NCBI RefSeq assembly: GCF_013041615.1
Contig: NZ_JABEPQ010000001.1
Location: 1,480,976 to 1,544,975, forward strand
Direction of reading: 5' to 3'
Origin: Knoellia koreensis
GTDB taxonomy: Bacteria > Actinomycetota > Actinomycetes > Actinomycetales > Dermatophilaceae
Length of the DNA: 64,000 bases
Under the pieces are notes generated by a model. That model was given only the letters and a program-made list of their open reading frames with translations. It had not been told where the DNA came from and did no database searches. Positions 16,820 through 25,042 of this stretch are shown in pieces. The position numbers were made by a program, and so were the translations under genes. Positions within the stretch are counted from its first letter, which is position 1; every line of letters begins with the position of its first letter.

Positions 16820-17992
16820 TCACGGGGCGGACGTGGGGGCGGTCTCGGCTGCCGCGGCCGAGGTCGAGGTGGGGGCCGGCGCCGTGCTGCGGGGCGGGTC
16901 GCTCGTCGTGGTGGGCGGTGGTGGGGTGCTCGTCGTCGTGGGGGTGGGTGCGGGCTCAGTGGTGGTCGTGGGCGCCGGTCCGGTCGGTGTCGTGGTCGGC
17001 TTGGTGGTCGAGCCCGTGGGCGGTGTGGTGGGGCGCGAGGTGGGTGTCGAGGTGGGGGTGGCGGTGCCGGGCTTGGCCGTCGCCTTGGAGTCGGGCCCGG
17101 CGGCCGGCGGCTTGGGCGGCTTCACCGGCTCGGCCAGGTCGCTGCCGCGCCCGCCCGAGGCGACCTTGAAGGCGACGTGGTCGAGGGACTTGAGGCCGTT
17201 CTGCGTGAAGTAGTCGACCCACCCCAGCACCGCGTCGAGGTAGTCGCTGGACCCGTTGTAGGACAGGATCGCCGCGCGCAGGTCGGCGGCGCGCGCCAGG
17301 TCGCGACCGCCATGGCACAGGTAGTTGGCGGTGCCGAGGGCGGCGTCGTAGACGTTCTGCGGGTCACGGCGACCGTCACCGTCCCCATCGGCGCCGGCCC
17401 ACGACCAGGTGCCTGGGATGAACTGCAGCGGCCCGACCGCGCGGTCGAAAGAGCCGTCGCCGTCGACGGAGCCTCCGTCGGTGTCGTGGACGACCGCGAA
17501 CGGCCCGCCGTCCAGCAGCGGCCCGTAGATGGCCGGCGTGACGACCTTGTCCCTGGTGACCTCACGGCCCCCGATCGACCCCGACTCGACCTGGCCGATC
17601 GCGGCCAGGTGGAAGACGGTGATGTTGCAGCCCTTCGGGGCCTTCGCGACGGCGTTCCGGTAGGCCAGTGCCAGCTCGTACTGCGAGGTGCCCGAGGCCG
17701 GCAGGTCCTGCGGCCGCTTGGCCCTGGCCGGCTTGGCCGCGGGCTTCTTCTTCACCGCCGGTGCAGCCTTGACGACTGCCGTGGTGGTCACCGGGCGCGG
17801 GCGCAGCGACCCGGGTCGTAGGTCGTCGGGTGCGAACGGGCCGGGCACCGGCGCCGACCATGCGGCCAGGGCCCGGCGCGGGTCGGCAGCTGGCCGCGGG
17901 TCGGTCGAGTGCGGGATCGACGAGGTCTGGCTGCCCACGGCAGCGACGACGGTGGCGGCAACCGCCAGCCTGGTCACGCGCACTACCTTCAC
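16820..17992 (-). CDS. Secreted lytic transglycosylase (MltB-like) with Thr/Pro-rich C-terminal tail
   Basis: A 390-residue exported cell-wall enzyme that would cleave peptidoglycan glycan strands. A signal peptide covers about residues 1-20, followed by a basic/Pro-rich linker (to about 95). The catalytic domain (about 100-280) has IGQVESGS with the candidate catalytic Glu and the family signature AVGPLQFIPGTW. An aspartate-rich stretch DGDGDGRRDP follows, as in other actinobacterial transglycosylases. From about residue 290 the protein is a Thr/Pro/Ser-rich tail, likely cell-wall spanning. The start is GTG at 17992. Substrate specificity is inferred from the family. Confidence 0.88.
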   Translation of the reverse strand: MKVVRVTRLAVAATVVAAVGSQTSSIPHSTDPRPAADPRRALAAWSAPVPGPFAPDDLRPGSLRPRPVTTTAVVKAAPAVKKKPAAKPARAKRPQDLPASGTSQYELALAYRNAVAKAPKGCNITVFHLAAIGQVESGSIGGREVTRDKVVTPAIYGPLLDGGPFAVVHDTDGGSVDGDGSFDRAVGPLQFIPGTWSWAGADGDGDGRRDPQNVYDAALGTANYLCHGGRDLARAADLRAAILSYNGSSDYLDAVLGWVDYFTQNGLKSLDHVAFKVASGGRGSDLAEPVKPPKPPAAGPDSKATAKPGTATPTSTPTSRPTTPPTGSTTKPTTTPTGPAPTTTTEPAPTPTTTSTPPPPTTTSDPPRSTAPAPTSTSAAAAETAPTSAP

Positions 17993-18137
17993 CCCCGCGA
18001 TCGATGTCGTCCCTCACCCATCGTGGGCGACGGGGCGCCGTGACGCACCCCGACAGCGGCGAACACCGGACGAACTGACGACCCCCAAAGCCGTCATCTA
18101 CCACTGTGGCCACACCAGTAACAGCACGGGACAAGTT

Positions 18138-18177
18138 GAGTGCCTGACACCGCCCTCTGGGTCGGTCTCAGGCACTC
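18138..18177 (-). terminator. Hairpin terminator after ogt
   Basis: Perfect 10-bp arms GAGTGCCTGA (18138-18147) and TCAGGCACTC (18168-18177), with an inner ACCG/CGGT pairing. It begins 12 bases beyond the ogt stop codon on the minus strand. Confidence 0.65.
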
Positions 18178-18189
18178 GACTCGGTGCTC

Positions 18190-18726
18190 CTAGAAGAGGC
18201 GGCCGCCGTCGTCGGCCGACGGCTCCTCGAGCGCGAGGAGGATGCGCTTGCGATCGAGCCCACCGGCATACCCCACGAGGGAGCCATCGGCTCCGATCAC
18301 ACGGTGGCACGGGACGATGATCGCGATCGGGTTGCGGCCGTTGGCGAAACCGACGGCCTGGCTGAGGTTGACGTCGCCGAGCTGGCGCGCGAGGTCGCCG
18401 TAGCTGCGGGTCTGGCCGTAGGGGATCTCGCGCAGCAGGCCCCAGACCCGCTGCTTGAAGTCGTCGCCCTCGGGTGCCAGGGGGACGTTGAAGTCGGTGC
18501 GCTCGCCCGCGAAGTACTCGGTCAGCTGCCGCACGACCTCCGCGCCCGCCTCGTCGTCGCGCTCCCCCACCTCGGCCGGGTCGTGCGCGGGCTCGTCCCA
18601 GTCCATGTGGAGCCGCACGACGGCGCCCTCGGCGGACACGATGGTGAGGTGACCGACCGGGGAGTCCATCACGGTGTGGGTGCGCACCCCGCCATCCTGC
18701 CGCGCCGCTGCGACAGCACCGCTCAT
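18190..18726 (-). CDS. ogt: Methylated-DNA--protein-cysteine S-methyltransferase
   Basis: A 178-residue suicide repair protein that removes O6-alkyl groups from guanine onto its own Cys. The active site is IVPCHRVIGADGSLVGYAGG (about residues 138-157), with the helix-turn-helix region YGQTRSYGDLARQLG (about 103-117). The start ATG at 18726 overlaps the stop of the HIT gene as ATGA; an alternative start about 14-19 codons later would give a more standard N-terminus. A second, catalytically dead relative (Atl) is encoded at 61214-61567. Confidence 0.93.
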   Translation of the reverse strand: MSGAVAAARQDGGVRTHTVMDSPVGHLTIVSAEGAVVRLHMDWDEPAHDPAEVGERDDEAGAEVVRQLTEYFAGERTDFNVPLAPEGDDFKQRVWGLLREIPYGQTRSYGDLARQLGDVNLSQAVGFANGRNPIAIIVPCHRVIGADGSLVGYAGGLDRKRILLALEEPSADDGGRLF

Positions 18727-19142
18727 GCCGGCGGCGCCAGGGCGCCGGCGACGCGAGCGGCATACTCCTGCGCCTCCTGGTCGGAGGCGTACTTGGTGCG
18801 CGGCCAGAAGAAGCCGCGCAGCCCGTCACCCTTGGTGCGGGGCACGACGTGCCAGTGCAGGTGCGGCACCGACTGTGAGACCACGTTGTTGCAGGCGACG
18901 AACGAGCCCTGCGCGCCGAGCCCGGTCACGACGGCGGCCGCGGTGCGCTGGACGGCACCCATGAGGGGCGGCAGCAGCTCGGCGGGGAGGTCGACGAGCG
19001 TGTCGACGTGGATGCGCGGCACGAGCAGGACGTGGCCCTTGAAAACCGGGCGGGTGTCGAGGAACCCGAGCACGAACGGTTCGTCGACCACGACGGTGGC
19101 CGGCACGCGGCCGTCGACGATGTCGCAGAAGAGGCACTCCAC
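18723..19142 (-). CDS. HIT family nucleotide-binding hydrolase
   Basis: A 139-residue histidine-triad protein with the signature PHLHWHVVP (H-x-H-x-H) near residue 93 and the N-terminal CLFCDIV zinc-type motif. HIT proteins hydrolyse nucleotide phosphoramidates or dinucleoside polyphosphates; the exact substrate cannot be told. The start is GTG at 19142. It is translationally coupled to ogt downstream and divergent from the small gene at 19203. Confidence 0.92.
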   Translation of the reverse strand: MECLFCDIVDGRVPATVVVDEPFVLGFLDTRPVFKGHVLLVPRIHVDTLVDLPAELLPPLMGAVQRTAAAVVTGLGAQGSFVACNNVVSQSVPHLHWHVVPRTKGDGLRGFFWPRTKYASDQEAQEYAARVAGALAPPA

Positions 19143-19202
19143 GCAGGGCAGCCTAGAGTGACTGGTCCCTCACCCGTGTCGCCCGCCAACCCAAGGAGCT
19201 GC

Positions 19203-19505
19203 GTGACCGACCGACCCGAGATCGTCTGCATCTGTGGCTCGATGCGGTTCGCCGAGGAGATGAAGGCGGCCAACCGTGACCTGACCTTCGCGGGTGTCAT
19301 CGTCCTCGCACCGGGCGAGGTCGGTGCAACGACGATCACGACGGAGCAGAAGGCGGCGCTCGACGCTCTGCACCGGCGCAAGATCGACCTGGCCGACCGG
19401 GTCCTGGTCGTGAACCCCGGCGGCTACGTCGGCGAGTCCACGCGCGGCGAGATCGCCTACGCCACCGAGACCGGCAAGCCGGTCACCTACACCGACGGGG
19501 GCTAG
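19203..19505 (+). CDS. Small nucleoside 2-deoxyribosyltransferase-like protein
   Basis: A 100-residue protein beginning MTDRPEIVCICGSMRF. The CGSMRF strand-loop, the central RKIDLADRVLVVNPGGYVG block and the terminal RGEIAYATETGKPV strand match the fold of nucleoside 2-deoxyribosyltransferase-like proteins. The enzymatic role is not established for these short members. GTG at 19203 was chosen because AAGGAG lies at 19192-19197. Its stop codon TAG shares the palindrome CTAG with the stop of the convergent DUF1295 gene. Confidence 0.75.
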   Translation: MTDRPEIVCICGSMRFAEEMKAANRDLTFAGVIVLAPGEVGATTITTEQKAALDALHRRKIDLADRVLVVNPGGYVGESTRGEIAYATETGKPVTYTDGG

Positions 19506-20299
19506 GCGGCCCCACGCTTCGGCGGTCGCGGCAGGAAGTAGGACGTGCGGCGTTGGTACGCCTCGTAACCCGGCCGCTGGGCCATGTGCTGCTCGAGGAG
19601 CCGGGCACCCGTGGCGAAGACGAGGAAGTAGGTCATCGCGACCGGGGACAGGATCGTGAGGACGCCCGGCCACGCGCTCGCGGCGACCAGCCACAGGCCC
19701 CACCAGACGCTGGAGTCACCGAAGTAGTTGGGGTGCCGCGTCCACGCCCACAGGCCCCGGTCCATGACCTTGCCGTGGTTGGCCGGGTCGGCCTTGAACG
19801 CGGCGAGCTGGCGGTCACCGACCGCCTCGAAGACGAACCCGACCAGCCAGAGCAGGATCCCGACCACCGCGACGGCCGGGACGCCCGGGCCGGCGGCAGC
19901 ACTGACCTGGATCGGCAGGGACACGAACCACAGAGCCACGCCCTGTACGGCGTACACCTTGCGGACCGCCACCCAGGTCGGGTTGCCGCCCTCCTTCTCG
20001 AGCATCGCGGCATAACGCGGGTCCTCACCCTTGCCGGCGTTGCGGCGATGCATGTGCCGGGCGAGACGCAGTCCCCACACGGCCACGAGGACGAGCAGCA
20101 CGAGCCGCCGCCACGCCATGCCGTCACCGACCACGGCGGCCACGGCAGCGATGACGACGAAGCCGAGGCCCCACGTGGTGTCGACGACGCTGACCCGGCC
20201 CTGACGGCGCCCCTCACGCGCCGTCAGGGCCATCAGCACCACTACGGCGAGCAGCGAAAATCCGCTCACTGCAATGAAGTTCGACAGGTCGAAGGTCAT
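19502..20299 (-). CDS. DUF1295 membrane protein (steroid 5-alpha-reductase/ICMT-like)
   Basis: A 265-residue multi-pass membrane protein (about seven helices) with the C-terminal signature LWAWTRHPNYFGD and the following membrane segment, characteristic of DUF1295 and related isoprenylcysteine methyltransferase/steroid reductase folds. It is the last gene of a five-gene operon with two cyclopropane-synthase-like enzymes; DUF1295 genes recur in such lipid clusters, so a role as reductase or lipid-modifying membrane enzyme is inferred. The start ATG at 20299 overlaps the upstream stop as ATGA. Confidence 0.85.
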   Translation of the reverse strand: MTFDLSNFIAVSGFSLLAVVVLMALTAREGRRQGRVSVVDTTWGLGFVVIAAVAAVVGDGMAWRRLVLLVLVAVWGLRLARHMHRRNAGKGEDPRYAAMLEKEGGNPTWVAVRKVYAVQGVALWFVSLPIQVSAAAGPGVPAVAVVGILLWLVGFVFEAVGDRQLAAFKADPANHGKVMDRGLWAWTRHPNYFGDSSVWWGLWLVAASAWPGVLTILSPVAMTYFLVFATGARLLEQHMAQRPGYEAYQRRTSYFLPRPPKRGAA

Positions 20300-21627
20300 G
20301 ACCACCCTTGCGGACGCGCCGGCTCGACGTCGGCTGCGCCATTCGGGTGGGGGCGCACCGACAGGATCTGGTCGACGCCCATGCGGCCGTCCCGGAAAGC
20401 CATGGCACCACCGACGAGGTAGAGCCGCCAGACACGGGCGACCTCCTCACCGACGAGCTCCACGACCCGGTCATGGTTGGCCTCGAACGTGTCGTGCCAC
20501 GCCGCGACGGTGCGCACGTAGTGCTCGCGCAGGGCGTGCACATCACGCACCTCGAGCCCTGCGTCCTCGAGCAGTGCCACGGTCTCGCCGACGGGACGCA
20601 TCGTCATGTCGGGCGCGATGAACGACTCGATGAACGGACCGCCACCGGGGTGACGGCCGCGACGCGACATCTGCTGCACCAGCACACGTCCACCGGGGCG
20701 CACCGCGTCGTGGAGGACCCGTGCGTAGGTCGCGTAGTTCTTCTCCCCCACGTGCTCGCCCATCTCGAGCGACACGACCGCGTCGAAACCGTCCTCGCGC
20801 ACGTCGCGGTAGTCCTGCAACCGGATCTCGACCCGGTCCTCCAGACCGCGCTCGCGAATTCTGTTGTCGGCAAAGCGTTTCTGCTCGGCCGAGATGGTCA
20901 CGCCGGTGACCTGGGCACCAAAGTGCTCCGCGGCATACAGGCTCATCGAACCCCAACCGCAGCCGACGTCGAGCAGGCGCGACCCCTCCCGCAAGCCGAG
21001 CTTGCGCCCCACCAGCTCGAACTTGTCGCGCTGCGCGTCCTGGAGCGTGTAGTCCGGGTCGTCGGAGCGCCAGTAGGCGCACGAGTACGACAGGTGCGGG
21101 TCGAGGATCAGCGCGTAGAAGTCGTTGGACAGGTCGTAGTGGTGGCTGATGACGGCACGGTCGCGGCCCAGGCTGTGGAGCCGTCCTCGGACGACCGCCT
21201 GGCTGGCGGGCGGCGACAGCGGCCGCCCGAGGACACCGGCCGATCGGGCCAGCTTGGCCAGGTCGGCCAGCGCCGACGGCGTGAGGCGTATGCCGCTGAG
21301 CCCGCGTTCGTGGGCCACTCCCCAGACGTGGGTGAGGGCTTCGTCGAGGTCACCCTCGACCTCCAGCTCACTCGTGACGTAGGCCTGGGCGGCACCGAGC
21401 TCGCCCGGGTGCCAGAACAGACGGCGGAGCGCGCGCGGTGACCGCACGACGACCCGAGGGGCGTCGGCCGGGCCGGCGCTGCTGCCGTCCCAGAGGGTGA
21501 GGTGGACCGGAAGCGCCCCGCCCACGACAGGCTCCAGGGCGCGCGCGAACTGCGCGGCGAGACCGGAACCCGTTGTGCTGGGGGACTTTCCGGCCGACTT
21601 GGCCGGCTTGATCTCGAGTGTGGTCAT
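20296..21627 (-). CDS. Cyclopropane-fatty-acyl-phospholipid synthase family methyltransferase (Cys-containing)
   Basis: A 443-residue SAM-dependent enzyme that would add a methylene or methyl carbon to unsaturated acyl chains of membrane phospholipids. It has the N-terminal lipid-binding domain (about 35-150), HYDLSNDFYALILDPHLSYSCAYW (Cys183, equivalent to the bicarbonate-binding Cys of E. coli Cfa), SAM motif LLDVGCGWG (about 218-226) and EMGEHVGEKNY (conserved Glu). The later His of the E. coli site is replaced (LVQQMS). It is coupled by ATGA overlaps to the paralogue upstream and the DUF1295 gene downstream. Confidence 0.9.
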   Translation of the reverse strand: MTTLEIKPAKSAGKSPSTTGSGLAAQFARALEPVVGGALPVHLTLWDGSSAGPADAPRVVVRSPRALRRLFWHPGELGAAQAYVTSELEVEGDLDEALTHVWGVAHERGLSGIRLTPSALADLAKLARSAGVLGRPLSPPASQAVVRGRLHSLGRDRAVISHHYDLSNDFYALILDPHLSYSCAYWRSDDPDYTLQDAQRDKFELVGRKLGLREGSRLLDVGCGWGSMSLYAAEHFGAQVTGVTISAEQKRFADNRIRERGLEDRVEIRLQDYRDVREDGFDAVVSLEMGEHVGEKNYATYARVLHDAVRPGGRVLVQQMSRRGRHPGGGPFIESFIAPDMTMRPVGETVALLEDAGLEVRDVHALREHYVRTVAAWHDTFEANHDRVVELVGEEVARVWRLYLVGGAMAFRDGRMGVDQILSVRPHPNGAADVEPARPQGWS

Positions 21628-22958
21628 GCCTGGACCTCCCGGCGGAAGACGAGCTGTTGGACGTCGAGGTAACCTGACCGGAACCCAGCCTGGGAGTACT
21701 CGAGGTAGAAGTGCCACATCCGGTCGAACACCTCGTCGAACCCCAGCTCGCGCACCCGCTCGAGGGAGCCGACGAATCGCTCGTCCCACAGCCGCAGGGT
21801 CTGCGCGTAGTGCTGACCGAACGACAGCCGCTCGGTCAGGCGCAGGCCGCTGTGGGTGCGGCTACGCTCCTCGAGCGCCTCGGTGGAGGGCAGGAAGCCG
21901 CCGGGGAAGATGTACTTGTTGATCCACGTGTAGGTGTTGCGGGTGGCCAGCATCCGGTCGTGCGGCATCGTGATCGCCTGGATCGCGACAGCGCCGCCCG
22001 GCGCCAGGACGCGGTCGATGGTGCGGAAGTACTCGCCCCAGTACTGGTGGCCGACCGCCTCGATCATCTCGACCGACACGACGGCGTCGTACTGGCCCTC
22101 GACCGCCCGGTAGTCCAGCAGGTCGATCTGCACCCGGTCCGACAGGCCGGCGTCGGCGACCCGCTGCCGGGCCAGCTCGAGTTGCTCGCTCGACAACGTG
22201 ACACTGCGCACCGTGGCCCCGCGCCCGGCTGCGCGGATCGCCAGCTCGCCCCACCCGGTGCCGATCTCGAGGACCCGGGTGCCCTCCCCCACGCCGGCCG
22301 CGTCGAGGATGCGGTCGACCTTGCGCTGCTGGGCGGGCACGAGGTCGGCCCAGCCCGGTCGGGTGACCGGACGGCATACCGTCGTCTGCTCGTCGGCGAC
22401 CGAGGCCCCGGGCGACGTCTCACCCTCGAACAACGCCGCGGAGTAGGACATCGTCTCGTCGAGGAACGATGCGAACAGGTCGTTAGACAGGTCGTAGTGC
22501 CGTGCGATGTTGTTGCGGGTGTTGCGCGTCGAGTTCCGTTCTGCCCGTGGGTTCTTCGCGACGTAGAACGCGCGCAGCCGCTGCAGCGGAGCGGGCACGA
22601 GCGTCGCGACCTGGGCGGCGAACACCTCGAGCAGGGAGGCGAGGTCGGGCGAGTCCCAGTCACCGGCCATGTAGGACTCACCGAACCCGATGAGGCCGCT
22701 CGCGCCGACGGCCGCGAAGAACGCGTCGGGTCGGGCGATCTGCATGACCGGGGCGTCCGGGTCGGTCGCGGCACCACCGAGGACGGTGTCACCCAGCTCC
22801 ACACGCACCGCGAGCCGGCGCACGGCAGCTCGGAAGATCTGCTCGGCCACCTTGGCCTCGACGCGGCGGCGAGCCCGCCGGCGTGAGGCCGCGAGGTCGG
22901 GCCAGCGACGCGGGTCGATCGACGGCCGCGGCGCAAGGCGGAGATCGGCGGTGGTCAC
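21624..22958 (-). CDS. Cfa-like methyltransferase lacking the active-site cysteine
   Basis: A 444-residue second member of the cyclopropane synthase family in the operon. It keeps ARHYDLSNDLFASFLDETM, the SAM site VLEIGTGWG (about residue 225-233), and the WINKYIFPGG and FGQHYAQTL blocks of E. coli Cfa. It differs at key points: the YSCAYW motif reads YSAALF, so the bicarbonate-binding Cys is gone, and FEHVG reads IEAVG. This fits a C-methyltransferase rather than a cyclopropanase, but that is inference. The start is GTG at 22958, overlapping the DUF1365 stop as GTGA. Confidence 0.87.
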   Translation of the reverse strand: MTTADLRLAPRPSIDPRRWPDLAASRRRARRRVEAKVAEQIFRAAVRRLAVRVELGDTVLGGAATDPDAPVMQIARPDAFFAAVGASGLIGFGESYMAGDWDSPDLASLLEVFAAQVATLVPAPLQRLRAFYVAKNPRAERNSTRNTRNNIARHYDLSNDLFASFLDETMSYSAALFEGETSPGASVADEQTTVCRPVTRPGWADLVPAQQRKVDRILDAAGVGEGTRVLEIGTGWGELAIRAAGRGATVRSVTLSSEQLELARQRVADAGLSDRVQIDLLDYRAVEGQYDAVVSVEMIEAVGHQYWGEYFRTIDRVLAPGGAVAIQAITMPHDRMLATRNTYTWINKYIFPGGFLPSTEALEERSRTHSGLRLTERLSFGQHYAQTLRLWDERFVGSLERVRELGFDEVFDRMWHFYLEYSQAGFRSGYLDVQQLVFRREVQA

Positions 22959-23677
22959 TGGACGGCCTCCTGGCGGTGGTGGGGACGGGGTTGGATCGGG
23001 AGCCTGCGGGCCCAGAGGCGTATGCCGTGCCACCGGATGCGGGCCATGACGGCCAGTGGCTCGATTGGCTGGGTCAGCGCGAGGCGCAGGACGGTCAGGC
23101 GCGTGACCGGCTCGGCGGCGCCCGACACGGTGGCGACGAACGGGTGCTGTCCCGGCCGGTGGAGCACGACGTGCAGGCTGAGCCGGTCGTCGGGCTCGGG
23201 CAGCTTGAGGTCGTAGCTGCCGGACACGTCGTTGAACGGTGAGACGTAGAAGGCCTTGTCGACCTGGGCTCGGCCGCGCTCGTCGGTGCGCACGAGGTAG
23301 GCGTGCCGGTCGCCGTAGGTGTTGTGGACCTCGACGACGGTGGCGACGAGCCGGCCCTGCGGGTCGTGGCACCAGTGCACACTCATCGGGTTGAAGACCA
23401 GGCCCAGCACCCGCGGCATCCCGAGCATGAGGATCCGGCCGCCGTGCAGGTCGATTCCCTCGGTGGCGAGGTAGGTGTCGAGGTTCTGGCGCAGGGTGCG
23501 GTCAGGGGAGCCCAGGTGGTCGCGCGACTCGAACCGGGCCAGCGGCGACAGGATGCCGAGCCGCGGCAGGTCGTCGAGATCGACCAGCCAGGCGTGGCTG
23601 CGGTGCCGGAACGCGTGGCGGATCGGCGAGGTGCGGGCGTGCCGGACCACCGTGCGGTAGATCCGCGGCCGGGTCAC
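22955..23677 (-). CDS. DUF1365 domain protein
   Basis: A 240-residue DUF1365 protein. Recognisable family segments are RHAFRHRSHAWLVDLDDLP (residues 20-38), VFNPMSVHWCHD (about 94-105), VVEVHNTYGDRHAY and KAFYVSPFNDVSGSYDL. The biochemical role is unknown, but the gene is almost always found with an FAD-dependent amine-oxidase-like gene and Cfa-type genes, as here, implying a function in unusual fatty-acid formation. The start GTG at 23677 overlaps the upstream stop as GTGA. Confidence 0.88.
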   Translation of the reverse strand: MTRPRIYRTVVRHARTSPIRHAFRHRSHAWLVDLDDLPRLGILSPLARFESRDHLGSPDRTLRQNLDTYLATEGIDLHGGRILMLGMPRVLGLVFNPMSVHWCHDPQGRLVATVVEVHNTYGDRHAYLVRTDERGRAQVDKAFYVSPFNDVSGSYDLKLPEPDDRLSLHVVLHRPGQHPFVATVSGAAEPVTRLTVLRLALTQPIEPLAVMARIRWHGIRLWARRLPIQPRPHHRQEAVQ

Positions 23678-24981
23678 GTTGCACTCCCCAGCATGACGGG
23701 CTCCACACTGGGTGCGACCCACTCGTGGCCGAGGGCCCGGGCAGCGGCCACACCCGAGCGGGCGCCGTCCTCGTGGAAGCCCCAGCCGTGGTAGGCGCCG
23801 GCGAAGGCGACTCGACCGGTGGTGAGCTCGGGCAGACGACGTTGTGCCGCAACGGATTCCGGGGTGTAGAGCGGGTGCTCGTAGTGCATGGTGTCGATGA
23901 CCTTGGCCTGGTCGACGACGTCGACGCCGTTGAGCGTGACGAGAAACCGCCGGTCCGGGAGGTCGATGCGCATGAGCCGCGACAGGTCGTAGGTGACGAG
24001 CACGCCGGCCCCGTCGACGTCGCGCCGCCAGTAGTTCCACGAGGCGCGGGCACCGGACGAGCGCGGCAGCACCGACTCGTCGGTGTGCAGCTGGGCCACG
24101 TTGCGGGAGTAGTGGATCGAGCCGAGGACCTCGCGCTGGGCCACCGTCGGCTCCGTGAGCATGGTGAGCGCCTGGTGCGGGTGGGTCGCGATGACGACCT
24201 GGTCGTAGACGTCGGACTCACCCGTCGCGTCGGTGACCACGACCCCGTCGGGACGGTCCTCGACCGAGGTGACCGGGCGGCATACCCGCACGTCGTCGAT
24301 GCCCGCGGCCACGGCCTCGACGTAGCGCGCCGAGCCGCCCACGACCGTGCGCCACGTCGGTGACCCGAAGACGGTGAGCATGCCGTGGTGGTCGAGGAAC
24401 TCGAAGAGGTAGCGGGCCGGGTAGTCGAGCGCGTCCGCGGGGTCGCACGACCAGACGCACGCCACCAGGGGCTCGAGGAAGTGATCGGCGAAGTAGTCGG
24501 TGAAGCGGCAGCGCTCGACGAACGCGCGCAGCGGCTCGTCCCGGTCGACGGCCGTCGCCGGTCGCTCCAGGAGGGTGCTCGCCTCGCGGTGGAAGCGGCG
24601 CACCTCGACGAGCATGCGCAGGTATGCCGGGTCGGCCAGGTTGCGTGCCCGCGGGAACAGCCCGCGCGCCCCCTTGGCACCGGCGTACTCGAGCCCGCTG
24701 GAGTCGGTGCGGATGGACATGCTCATGTCCGAGTCCTGGGTGGCGACGCCGAGCTCGGCGAAGAGCCGCAGGAGGGTCGGGTAGGTGCGGTCGTTGTGGA
24801 CGATGAAGCCCGTGTCGATGCCGATCGTGCGGTCGCCGACCTGCACCTCGTGGGTGTCCGCATGGCCGCCGAGACGGTCGTCGGCCTCGTACAGCGTCAC
24901 CGGGCCGTGGCCCTGCAACACGTGGGCTGCGGCAAGGCCGGCGATGCCGCTGCCGATGACGGCGCGACGCGTGGCGGACAT
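23674..24981 (-). CDS. FAD-dependent oxidoreductase, amine-oxidase family (lipid operon)
   Basis: A 435-residue flavoprotein. The dinucleotide-binding motif is AVIGSGIAGLAAAHVL (residues 7-22) followed by the amine-oxidase continuation DDRLGGHADTHEV; the C-terminal FAD block is GRVAFAGAYHGWGFHEDGARSG (about 390-411). Proteins of this kind head clusters with DUF1365 and Cfa genes and are thought to oxidise acyl chains (desaturation or ring formation), not amines. ATG at 24981 has an AAGGAG site upstream and opens the five-gene operon, so its promoter should lie in the 61-base gap before it. Confidence 0.9.
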   Translation of the reverse strand: MSATRRAVIGSGIAGLAAAHVLQGHGPVTLYEADDRLGGHADTHEVQVGDRTIGIDTGFIVHNDRTYPTLLRLFAELGVATQDSDMSMSIRTDSSGLEYAGAKGARGLFPRARNLADPAYLRMLVEVRRFHREASTLLERPATAVDRDEPLRAFVERCRFTDYFADHFLEPLVACVWSCDPADALDYPARYLFEFLDHHGMLTVFGSPTWRTVVGGSARYVEAVAAGIDDVRVCRPVTSVEDRPDGVVVTDATGESDVYDQVVIATHPHQALTMLTEPTVAQREVLGSIHYSRNVAQLHTDESVLPRSSGARASWNYWRRDVDGAGVLVTYDLSRLMRIDLPDRRFLVTLNGVDVVDQAKVIDTMHYEHPLYTPESVAAQRRLPELTTGRVAFAGAYHGWGFHEDGARSGVAAARALGHEWVAPSVEPVMLGSAT

Positions 24982-25042
24982 GGGGCTCCTTCCGTCGTGA
25001 TCCGGACACTGGTGGTTCGGGGCCGGTGCGACGACGGATGGG

